NCBI GenBank assembly: GCA_022510985.1
Contig: JAFLSL010000064.1
Coordinates: 1 to 6,534 of the forward strand
Reading direction: 5' to 3'
Length of the DNA: 6,534 bases
Origin: Ruminococcus sp.
GTDB taxonomy: Bacteria > Bacillota > Clostridia > Oscillospirales > Acutalibacteraceae
Position numbers and translations under genes: made by a program. Under the pieces are notes generated by a model. The model was not told where the DNA came from and made no database searches. It saw only the letters and a program-made list of their open reading frames with translations. Below, piece after piece: positions 1-5,196 of this stretch (its first letter is position 1; every line of letters begins with the position of its first letter).

Positions 1-1
1 G

Positions 2-646
2 GTTTGCTTCTCGTCTAATCAGTATTTCTACGTTATTTCAATGGCGATGTGCACTTCAAATGTTGCGAGCTTTGTTTTCCTCTCAAGGCTTATAAAAGAA
101 ATGCGTGAGAGCGAAGATAATCTTGATTACGCTCCGCTTATGAAATATTCGGCATTTGTAATCGTAACGGTTATGATAGTTCTGCAGGGTTGGTTCCAGA
201 TTGATATCAAGGCACACCACTGTTTCTGGGACGGCTCGGATACTTCCGCGTTGAAGTCGGAAATTACGGAAGGCCCCGCTAAGGGTATCTACACTTCTGA
301 GGCTAATCAGAAGGAGTATATGGATATATACGGCGACCTTGAGATATATAAAATCAGCTCTCCCGATAATATACTTTCATTCTCGGGAAAAACGTGGATA
401 TATCTCGCTCTGGACAATTATCCGTACGCCACCTATTCGGCGTGGATAGGCGACGAAAATATCGTAAACGAGGAAAGCGTTTCGGCAAGACTTAATGAAT
501 ACTTCTCCGTTAACCCTGAAAAAGTTCCTAAGTATATTTATCTGCCGAAAAGCTCAAAATGGGCGTCAGATGTTTTGATAAATAAAATTCAAACAGCAGG
601 CTATTCCCTGACGGAAAACAATCTCAGCTATAAGTTTGAAAAATAA
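2..646 (+). CDS. C-terminal part of an unidentified integral membrane protein (5' end outside window)
   Basis: The reading frame is open from base 2, so the ATG at 41 is probably internal and the gene begins upstream. The visible 214 residues show a hydrophobic stretch (about 8-27), a charged loop containing SRLIKEMRESED, and a second membrane segment (about 49-66). A polar tail of about 145 residues, rich in Tyr, Ser and acidic residues, follows. By the positive-inside rule the charged loop is cytoplasmic and the tail lies outside the cell. This layout, several membrane helices followed by a soluble outer C-terminal domain, is common in membrane glycosyltransferases and polysaccharide-assembly proteins. 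However, I recognise no family motif in the visible part, so the function is left open. The gene ends 12 bases before a strong hairpin terminator and converges with trmL. Confidence 0.8.
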   Translation, partial: VCFSSNQYFYVISMAMCTSNVASFVFLSRLIKEMRESEDNLDYAPLMKYSAFVIVTVMIVLQGWFQIDIKAHHCFWDGSDTSALKSEITEGPAKGIYTSEANQKEYMDIYGDLEIYKISSPDNILSFSGKTWIYLALDNYPYATYSAWIGDENIVNEESVSARLNEYFSVNPEKVPKYIYLPKSSKWASDVLINKIQTAGYSLTENNLSYKFEK

Positions 647-658
647 GCTGTAAAAAGT

Positions 659-710
659 CAGGTCGGAAAGACAGAATGGTTAATTATCCACTGTTTTCCG
701 ACCTGTTTTA
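659..710. terminator. Bidirectional intrinsic terminator between convergent genes
   Basis: CAGGTCGGAAA (659-669) pairs perfectly with TTTCCGACCTG (695-705). The stem continues inward with ACAG/CTGT (671-674 with 691-694) and TGG/CCA (677-679 with 688-690), interrupted by a one-base and a two-base bulge, and closes on an 8-base loop. On the plus strand it is followed by TTTTATTTT; on the minus strand by ACTTTTTAC. It can therefore end both the membrane-protein transcript and the trmL transcript. Confidence 0.85.
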
Positions 711-741
711 TTTTGAATTATTAATTATTTATTATTTATTA

Positions 742-1251
742 TTAATCCCCATCGCTCCATTTATGCCTATGGAGCTGTCCGTGAGTTAAAAGCTCGGGAT
801 AATCCCACTGTCTGAGTACCTCGTACGCTGCAATTGCTACCGAGTTCGAGAGATTAAGACTTCTGGCACCCTCAATCATCGGTATTCTAAGAGTTGTATC
901 TTTGTTTTGCAAAAGCAAGCTTTCGGGAAGTCCTCTCGTTTCTTTTCCGAAAACAAGGTAGCAGTTGTCCTCAAACTCAACATCGGTATGGCGGTTAAGT
1001 GCTTTTGTTGAAAAATAGTAATATTTTCCATCTTTTGTTTTGTTAAAAAAATCCTCTAAATTTTCATAATATGTAATGTCAAGCAAATTCCAATAGTCAA
1101 GTCCTGCACGTTTCAGATGCTTGTCATCAATAGAAAAACCGAACGGTTTAACAAGATGAAGTCGAGTTCCGGTTGCAGCACAGGTTCGTGCAATATTTCC
1201 CGTATTAGCCGGGATTTCAGGTTCGACCAAAACGATATTTAATGTTGCCAA
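742..1251 (-). CDS. trmL: tRNA (cytidine(34)/uridine(34)-2'-O)-methyltransferase, TrmL/YibK family
   Basis: A SPOUT-class methyltransferase that, by family, transfers a methyl group from S-adenosylmethionine to the 2'-hydroxyl of the wobble nucleotide of tRNA-Leu species in the cytoplasm. At 169 residues it has the full usual length for YibK-type proteins. Visible family motifs are PEIPANTGNIARTCAATG (residues 11-28), the FGKETRGLP loop (about 101-109), and IPMIEGARSLNLSNSVAIAAYE near the C-terminus; the last two form the knotted cofactor site. The start is TTG at 1251: an in-frame TAA (1255-1257) lies just upstream, and AGAGG (1261-1265) stands 9 bases before it. The gene is monocistronic, divergent from a small membrane-peptide gene and convergent with the gene to its left. 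Nothing looks degraded. Substrate assignment rests on family knowledge only. Confidence 0.95.
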   Translation of the reverse strand: MATLNIVLVEPEIPANTGNIARTCAATGTRLHLVKPFGFSIDDKHLKRAGLDYWNLLDITYYENLEDFFNKTKDGKYYYFSTKALNRHTDVEFEDNCYLVFGKETRGLPESLLLQNKDTTLRIPMIEGARSLNLSNSVAIAAYEVLRQWDYPELLTHGQLHRHKWSDGD

Positions 1252-1271
1252 AACTTATCACCTCTAAATAT

Positions 1272-1299
1272 ATTTTAACTGCTAATAATAATTTTGCAA
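1272..1299 (-). promoter_or_regulatory. Possible trmL promoter
   Basis: On the minus strand TTGCAA (1294-1299) is followed after 16 bases by TAAAAT (1272-1277). The transcript would begin near 1265, exactly where the AGAGG ribosome binding site starts, so the leader would be only about 15 bases. The hexamers are fair but the region is AT-rich, so this is tentative. Confidence 0.35.
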
Positions 1300-1331
1300 G
1301 TAATTTGCGAAAAAAAGTCGGAGGTGTAATT

Positions 1332-1514
1332 ATGGTAAAAGGTCAGGCAGCAAATATTGCAAAAGGCATAGCAGGCGGAATGATTGCGGGTGTTGCGGTA
1401 GGAATTGTCGGAAAAAACCTGCTCGATAACAAGCCCAAAATGAAGAAAAAAGCAAACAGAGCGATTAGTACCGTAGGACAGCTTATTGATACAGCACAGT
1501 ATCTGTTCAAATAG
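1332..1514 (+). CDS. Small glycine-zipper membrane protein, 60 residues, function unknown
   Basis: The ATG at 1332 is chosen because GGAGG (1320-1324) sits 7 bases before it; the frame is also open further upstream into trmL, but without a binding site. The protein has one hydrophobic segment (about residues 9-31) with glycines at 12, 16, 20 and 24, a perfect GxxxGxxxGxxxG zipper, plus Gly15 and Gly27. A basic stretch (KPKMKKKANR, 34-43) and a probably amphipathic C-terminal helix follow. Glycine zippers pack helices together in membranes, so a self-associating single-pass peptide is a reasonable inference. The sequence vaguely recalls small YtxH-like proteins, but I cannot assign a family. 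The gene is alone between trmL and its own terminator, which argues for a real expressed unit. Confidence 0.75.
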   Translation: MVKGQAANIAKGIAGGMIAGVAVGIVGKNLLDNKPKMKKKANRAISTVGQLIDTAQYLFK

Positions 1515-1524
1515 CAATACAGAT

Positions 1525-1572
1525 AAAAGTCGGTGGGGATTTGAAGGTTCTTCTGTTTCAACCGGCTTTTTT
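1525..1572 (+). terminator. Intrinsic terminator of the small membrane-protein gene
   Basis: AAAAGTCGGT (1525-1534) pairs with ACCGGCTTTT (1561-1570), ten pairs including one G-T, across a 26-base loop that can itself form GAAG/CTTC. Six T follow from the stem into 1572. It begins 10 bases after the stop codon. Confidence 0.75.
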
Positions 1573-1617
1573 AGTTAAATGGAATAAGATACCGTAAAAA
1601 TCGCAAATGTTAACTTT

Positions 1618-1635
1618 GGTTGACAAATTTCAACC
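1618..1635. promoter_or_regulatory. Inverted repeat, candidate operator of the XRE regulator operon
   Basis: GGTTGA (1618-1623) and TCAACC (1630-1635) are exact reverse complements separated by 6 bases. A further GCAACC copy lies at 1651-1656, 21 bases (about two helical turns) after the second arm and close to the -10 element. XRE-family regulators commonly bind short dyads near their own promoter, so autoregulation is the simplest reading, but binding is inferred. Confidence 0.45.
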
Positions 1636-1664
1636 CCAAAATGCTGGATTGCAACCGAAGGGTG

Positions 1665-1673
1665 TGATATACT
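1665..1673 (+). promoter_or_regulatory. Extended -10 promoter of the XRE/DUF4097 operon
   Basis: TGATATACT matches the extended -10 form TGnTATAAT with one mismatch. The -35 position at 17-base spacing (TGGATT, 1645-1650) is poor, as is usual for extended -10 promoters or for promoters that depend on a regulator. Transcription would start near 1680, 11 bases before the ribosome binding site. Confidence 0.5.
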
Positions 1674-1700
1674 TTAGGCATAATAAATCAGGAGGAGAAT

Positions 1701-2366
1701 ATGAATATTGAACAGAGACTATTTGATTTAAGAAAATCAAAAAATTTATCTCAGGAGGAACTCGCAGAAAAACTCGGAGTAACCCGTCAGACAATTTCAA
1801 AGTGGGAAACAGGTCAGTCAACACCTGATTTTGACAAAATAATCCCCTTGTGTGAAATTTACGGGATTTCGGCTGACGAGCTTTTAATCGGAAAAACTCA
1901 GGGAAAAGTCGAGGGCATACATAACAATACCGGGCCTGAAACAGATAACAAAAATTCGGTAGCTAACGAGCAAAACCGTACTAAAAAGGCAATCGGAATT
2001 TCAATAGGTGTACTGCTCTATTTTGTAGCCGTTGCATGGATAACAATTTCTGTTCCGTTTGGCGGAATGGATCCCGTTTTAAGCTCCGGAATTTTTATGC
2101 TGATTTGCGGAGTAGCAACCTTTGTTACAGTGCTTTCGGCAATTCTTTTTAAAACAGGCGAAAAAAAGACAAAAAAATCACCGCAGAATAAGATGTTTAA
2201 GCAGATAAGTGAGATTATCGCCCTCGTAGTTTTAGTTATTTATCTTGTTGTTAGCTTTTTAACAATGGCGTGGGGAATAACCTGGATTATGTGGGTAGTA
2301 TATGCCCTTGTTATGCAAATTATAAGACTTGTATTTTCATTAAGAGGTGTTGAGGTTGAAGAATAA
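1701..2366 (+). CDS. Membrane-tethered XRE-family transcriptional regulator
   Basis: A 221-residue protein with an N-terminal HTH_3 (Cro/C1-type) DNA-binding domain at about residues 5-60. The recognition helices lie around LSQEELAEKLGVTRQTISKW, followed by the typical LCEIYGISADELL end of the domain. A polar linker (about 65-95) leads to four predicted membrane segments near 97-119, 126-150, 170-190 and 193-213, with a basic loop KTGEKKTKKS between the second and third. Both termini should be cytoplasmic, leaving the DNA-binding head at the membrane face. GGAGG (1691-1695) precedes the ATG by 5 bases. The stop lies inside the following DUF4097 gene, so the two are almost certainly co-transcribed and translationally coupled. 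I infer that the membrane part senses an envelope state, perhaps through the partner; the ligand is unknown. Confidence 0.88.
   Translation: MNIEQRLFDLRKSKNLSQEELAEKLGVTRQTISKWETGQSTPDFDKIIPLCEIYGISADELLIGKTQGKVEGIHNNTGPETDNKNSVANEQNRTKKAIGISIGVLLYFVAVAWITISVPFGGMDPVLSSGIFMLICGVATFVTVLSAILFKTGEKKTKKSPQNKMFKQISEIIALVVLVIYLVVSFLTMAWGITWIMWVVYALVMQIIRLVFSLRGVEVEE
2343..2349 (+). promoter_or_regulatory. Ribosome binding site inside the XRE gene, deciding a TTG start
   Basis: AGAGGTG lies within the last codons of the XRE regulator gene and precedes TTG at 2356 by 6 bases. It supports the TTG over the in-frame GTG at 2347, which overlaps the site itself. Confidence 0.6.
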
Positions 2367-3120
2367 AAAATTAATAATTACTTTAATAGCCGTGCTTTCT
2401 TTTATTTCGGTTGTTTTGGTCGGATTTATGATTTTTGCAATTTGCACGAATTATGTTGGACTTTCTGTAAGCAATACGCTTGTAGTTAATAAAAGCTTTG
2501 AAAACACGTTTTCTGAGCTTGATATCAGCTCGCAGGCAGGAGATGTCTACATATACTCCACATCGGATGATACTGTTAAGGTAAAGGTTTATTCAGCGGA
2601 AAATAAAACAAACTTAGAGCAAAACGGAGATACGCTTACGCTTAATGTCAAAAGCAACAACAACTTCATTTTCTTCAGGCAAAATATTTCCAGAGTTGAG
2701 GTTTATGTTCCGCAAAGCTACAACGGAAATCTGAAAATACAGGAAAACTATGGTGATATAAAAGTTGAAAATTTCCCGAGTGCAAGCGTTGAAATTGAGC
2801 AAAAATGCGGAGATGTAAAGGTGGCAGGCTGTAATAGTGCCACTGTAAACAACAAATACGGTGATATTAAAATAGAAAAAATAAACTCCTATATGAATTT
2901 GAATAACAATTGCGGAGATATAGAGGTTGATGAGATTAATCTTACAAAAAATTCAAAGATTACGGATTCGTTAGGTGATATTTCCATCGGTTTTACGAAT
3001 GAAATATTTATAAACGCAAAGACTGATTTAGGAGATGTCAAGGTTAATAATAATTATCATAAGTCCGATATTGAGCTTACCGTGTCAAACAATTGCGGAG
3101 ATATAAAAGTTAATAACTAA
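2356..3120 (+). CDS. Exported DUF4097-type beta-repeat protein
   Basis: A 254-residue protein starting at TTG 2356, giving the normal export start MKNKKLIITLIAVLSF; GTG 2347 would add three residues but lacks a binding site. A hydrophobic anchor or signal (about residues 5-30) is followed by a beta-rich outer region. Gly-Asp followed by alternating hydrophobic residues recurs at residues 133, 152, 169, 187, 207, 226 and 248, with an earlier copy at 62. The spacing is 17-22 residues, as expected for rungs of a right-handed beta-helix-like sheet. Four of the repeats read CGD, so there are unpaired cysteines in register. This matches the DUF4097 'putative adhesin' group, which includes the C-terminal domain of LiaX, an enterococcal envelope-stress protein. 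The gene overlaps the regulator gene by 11 bases. A role as external sensor or partner of that regulator is an inference from this coupling. Confidence 0.85.
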   Translation: MKNKKLIITLIAVLSFISVVLVGFMIFAICTNYVGLSVSNTLVVNKSFENTFSELDISSQAGDVYIYSTSDDTVKVKVYSAENKTNLEQNGDTLTLNVKSNNNFIFFRQNISRVEVYVPQSYNGNLKIQENYGDIKVENFPSASVEIEQKCGDVKVAGCNSATVNNKYGDIKIEKINSYMNLNNNCGDIEVDEINLTKNSKITDSLGDISIGFTNEIFINAKTDLGDVKVNNNYHKSDIELTVSNNCGDIKVNN

Positions 3121-3125
3121 ATAAA

Positions 3126-3151
3126 AAGGGTATCTCACTTGAGATACCCTT
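3126..3151. terminator. Intrinsic terminator between convergent genes, stronger on the minus strand
   Basis: AAGGGTATCTC (3126-3136) and GAGATACCCTT (3141-3151) form a perfect 11-bp stem with a 4-base loop. On the minus strand the stem is followed by TTTTTAT, a proper U tract for ending the M23 peptidase transcript. On the plus strand only TTAGTT follows, but TAACT (3114-3118) can pair with AGTTA (3152-3156), so the same hairpin may also stop the DUF4097 transcript. Confidence 0.85.
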
Positions 3152-3168
3152 AGTTAATGTCTTTTCTA

Positions 3169-4572
3169 TCAAACAAATTCAAGCGGATTAAGTCTGTCGC
3201 CCGAGCTTGTTCTGATTTCAAAGTGAAGGTGAGGTCCCGTGGAATCACCCGTTGAACCGACTGCCGCGATTGACTGTCCCTGACTTACGCTCTGACCTGT
3301 GGTAACAAACAATGCACTGCAATGCCCGTAGAGAGTTTTGTAGCCGTTGTTGTGGTTTATAATTACATAGTTACCGTACCCTGAGCTGTCGTAGCCTGCC
3401 CATTCAACAGTACCGCCATCAGATGCAACAATACTCTGTCCGTTTACTCCGCCTGCGGCAATATCAATTCCGCTGTGCATTCTGCCCCAGCGTCCGCCGT
3501 ATCCTGAGGTAACGTTGCCGGTGTAGGGAAGAGGCCAGATGAATGAACCTGTTGAAACGCCTTGCTCTTTAGTTCCTTCTACAACAATTTTATTCTGAAC
3601 TTTTTTGATAACTTCTTTTTTGGCAAGCTTAGAGTCGCTCTGTACGCCGTCGATAAAGGTAACTCGGTAAACATATTTAACCTTACCTTCTATACCTTTC
3701 TGAATTACCTTGTAGTAGTCTGTATATTCATCATCGTCATACTCAACCTCGGTTTCGTAGTCGATAGTCTCAATGCTTTCGATATCGGTGGAAAGCGAAT
3801 AGCTGAATTTATCCTTGTTTTTGTTTACAATGTTTTCGCTGTTATCGACCAAGTTGCTTTTGTATGAGCCGAAAACAATCTTAACGTCGTTTGCAAATTC
3901 ATCGGTTGTTTCGTCGTCGTACTTTGCTTTATATTCGTTGAGATTATTCTCAAGTGCATTTTCAAGTGCCTCTTCGTCAAGCGATACGCCTACAAGTTCG
4001 CCGTCAATATAAAGACCGAAGCCGTCTGTGGGAACTTCCTCGTCACTTGCAATTTCGGAGTAAATTTTCTTTGAAAGTTCGGTGCCTTTAACGGGCATAT
4101 CCTTTACCTCGTCAGCTGAGGAAGTCTTTGCATCCGACTTTGCCGCAAACGCACTGAACGAAAGTGTGCTTGTTGCTGTTAATGTGCAAAGCATAACCGC
4201 CATAAATGAGGTTGCAATTCCCAAAGCGGCTTTGCTTTTTAAAAGCTTAACGGAAGCTTTTTTGCCCTTGCCGATATGACGAAGAGCCTTGCTCTTTGCG
4301 TAATGTGCTTTACCTTTTGCGATTGTTGCGGTGGAAAGCTTTTCCGCACCCTGTTTGCGTAGGTTAGCGTAATGCTGCTCCAAAAGCGTCGGTTTAGATG
4401 CTTTTCTGTTTTCTGCCTTGGTCTTTAAGGAATTTTTGCAGCCCTTAGCAATAGTGCAAGCTGTTTTTAAAAATCTCTTGAAATTAGAGGTCTTTTTAAT
4501 TTTCCTTGTTGTCTTAACGGTTTCGATTTTTCCAAAGCCGTCAATACCGATAAACTTCGTTTCTCTTATCAT
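3169..4572 (-). CDS. M23-family metallopeptidase with G5 domain and long basic cytoplasmic N-terminus
   Basis: A 467-residue membrane-anchored peptidoglycan endopeptidase. The ATG at 4572 is chosen because AGGAAGG (4581-4587) sits 8 bases before it; an in-frame ATG at 4617 has no such site. Residues 1-114 are strongly basic (Lys/Ala/Arg). A membrane or signal segment spans about 115-143, ending SFSAFA. Next come a short domain beginning GFGLYIDGELVG (about 184-240), a G5 domain (about 270-334, GIEGKVKYVYRVTFIDG then IVVEGTK) and the C-terminal M23 lysostaphin-like domain (about 345-467). Zinc ligands are visible: His366 and Asp370 in HSGID, and His450 in GPHLHFE, with His448 and His417 (YGHCS) as catalytic helpers. 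The family cuts peptide cross-links of the cell wall, and G5 domains may bind wall sugars. All metal residues are intact, so it should be active. It has its own promoter with WalR-like sites and lies downstream of luxS. Confidence 0.93.
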   Translation of the reverse strand: MIRETKFIGIDGFGKIETVKTTRKIKKTSNFKRFLKTACTIAKGCKNSLKTKAENRKASKPTLLEQHYANLRKQGAEKLSTATIAKGKAHYAKSKALRHIGKGKKASVKLLKSKAALGIATSFMAVMLCTLTATSTLSFSAFAAKSDAKTSSADEVKDMPVKGTELSKKIYSEIASDEEVPTDGFGLYIDGELVGVSLDEEALENALENNLNEYKAKYDDETTDEFANDVKIVFGSYKSNLVDNSENIVNKNKDKFSYSLSTDIESIETIDYETEVEYDDDEYTDYYKVIQKGIEGKVKYVYRVTFIDGVQSDSKLAKKEVIKKVQNKIVVEGTKEQGVSTGSFIWPLPYTGNVTSGYGGRWGRMHSGIDIAAGGVNGQSIVASDGGTVEWAGYDSSGYGNYVIINHNNGYKTLYGHCSALFVTTGQSVSQGQSIAAVGSTGDSTGPHLHFEIRTSSGDRLNPLEFV

Positions 4573-4599
4573 AAATAAAACCTTCCTGAAAAAGCAACT

Positions 4600-4648
4600 G
4601 TTACAAATTTGTAACAAATACTGTAACTAATTATAACATAAAGTTACA
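4600..4648 (-). promoter_or_regulatory. Phased cluster of five TGTWAC-like half-sites, including a WalR-type box
   Basis: Reading the minus strand: TGTAAC (4643-4648), TGTTAT (4633-4638), AGTTAC (4623-4628), TGTTAC (4611-4616), TGTAAC (4600-4605). The steps are 10, 10, 12 and 11 bases, so all lie on roughly one face of the helix. The last two give TGTTAC-AAATT-TGTAAC, an exact match to the published WalR (YycF) consensus TGTWAH-N5-TGTWAH. With one more base they form the perfect 18-bp palindrome at 4599-4616. The cluster spans the promoter and early leader of the M23 gene, the class of gene that WalR controls in other Firmicutes. That WalR binds here is inferred. Confidence 0.6.
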
Positions 4649-4657
4649 ATTTTGCAA
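4630..4657 (-). promoter_or_regulatory. Promoter of the M23 peptidase gene
   Basis: On the minus strand TTGCAA (4652-4657) is followed after 16 bases by TATAAT (4630-4635), which is preceded by TGT, an extended -10. The transcript should start near 4623, leaving a leader of about 50 bases that contains the 4599-4616 palindrome. The perfect -10 makes this one of the better promoters in the window. I see no convincing terminator between the luxS stop and this promoter, so some readthrough from luxS is possible. Confidence 0.7.
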
Positions 4658-4722
4658 CCTTTTGTAATAATTTAGTCGTTTTGCCTAATCAAAAAGGTTT
4701 GAAATTTTATATTTATTGGTAA

Positions 4723-5187
4723 TTATTTACAATAATTATAGTCGAGTTGCTCTGTTTTATAATCTTTTATCAACTCATAAAAACCTGCAAGTGCCTGAAA
4801 GGCTCCGTCTGTATCGTGTTCAAGATAGTTTCCGCATTCGATTTTGCTGTTGCCGGGAATATCGCTTTTATGGTCACGACACTTTTTAACAGTATCCTTC
4901 ATAAGATTTAGTGCAGTTTCGTTATCCATATCACGCACAAGAAAATAGAAACCTGTTCTGCAACCCATAGGCCCGAAATAAATCACCTTGTCGGAAAGCT
5001 CGCTGTTTCTGGAATATGTTGCGAAAAGATGCTCGATAGTGTGCATAACGGGATTCGGTAGATATGGCGGGGTATTCGGCTTTATAAAACGCATATCAAA
5101 GGTGGTAATATCCCCGTCGATTCTGCTTATATAAATTCCGGGATTTAGTTTGTTGTGGTCAACTGTAAAGCTTGTAATTTTTTTCAT
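4723..5187 (-). CDS. luxS: S-ribosylhomocysteine lyase (autoinducer-2 synthase)
   Basis: LuxS cleaves S-ribosylhomocysteine to homocysteine and 4,5-dihydroxy-2,3-pentanedione, the precursor of autoinducer-2. It is part of the activated methyl cycle and acts in the cytoplasm as a metal-bound homodimer. At 154 residues it has the full family length. The metal site is complete: His49 and His53 in HTIEH, and Cys118 in ECGNY. Glu52 and Cys76 (in FGPMGCRTGFYF) are the catalytic residues, and Arg33 sits in FDMRFIKPN. The N-terminus TSFTVDHNKLNPGIYISR is of the clostridial type. AAGGAG (5193-5198) precedes the ATG by 5 bases and overlaps the stop codon of the upstream GH25 gene, so the pair should be co-transcribed and coupled. 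Neither mtnN/pfs nor sulfur-amino-acid genes are in the window, so the usual metabolic neighbours are absent. Confidence 0.97.
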   Translation of the reverse strand: MKKITSFTVDHNKLNPGIYISRIDGDITTFDMRFIKPNTPPYLPNPVMHTIEHLFATYSRNSELSDKVIYFGPMGCRTGFYFLVRDMDNETALNLMKDTVKKCRDHKSDIPGNSKIECGNYLEHDTDGAFQALAGFYELIKDYKTEQLDYNYCK

Positions 5188-5196
5188 AGTTTCTCC

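Noticed and set aside
1242..1331. Longer N-terminus for the 60-residue protein starting at 1242
   Set aside because: It overlaps the trmL start, has no ribosome binding site, and a GGAGG at ideal distance marks ATG 1332.
1620..1625. Consensus TTGACA as a -35 element for the XRE operon
   Set aside because: At 16-18 bases downstream (around 1642-1649) there is no -10-like hexamer; the TATACT element is much too far away. The hexamer is better explained as part of the GGTTGA dyad arm.
1275..1824. Minus-strand open frames across the 60-residue gene and the XRE promoter region
   Set aside because: They overlap better-supported plus-strand genes and signals, have no ribosome binding sites, and show Cys/Phe/Ile-rich composition unlike real proteins here.
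2347..2355. GTG start at 2347 for the DUF4097 protein
   Set aside because: The GTG overlaps the AGAGGTG ribosome binding site; TTG 2356 is at proper spacing and gives a normal signal-peptide start.
2749..3114. Possible DNA tandem repeat or CRISPR-like array from recurring GGAGATATAAA-like motifs
   Set aside because: The repeats vary in sequence and spacing, keep the reading frame and encode Gly-Asp rungs; they are protein-level repeats.
4573..4617. Upstream ATG at 4617 (minus) for the M23 peptidase
   Set aside because: The 15 extra residues would be encoded by the palindromic regulatory region and there is no binding site before 4617; AGGAAGG supports 4572.
3562..4630. Several open frames on the plus strand opposite the M23 gene
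   Set aside because: They lie wholly antisense to a convincing enzyme gene, lack binding sites, and translate to low-complexity Phe/Ser/Leu-rich sequence typical of the complement of Lys/Glu/Asp codons.
4650..4722. Terminator for luxS in the gap before the M23 promoter
   Set aside because: Only weak pairing is possible on the minus strand (for example CC...GG around a T-rich loop); no stem long enough to call.
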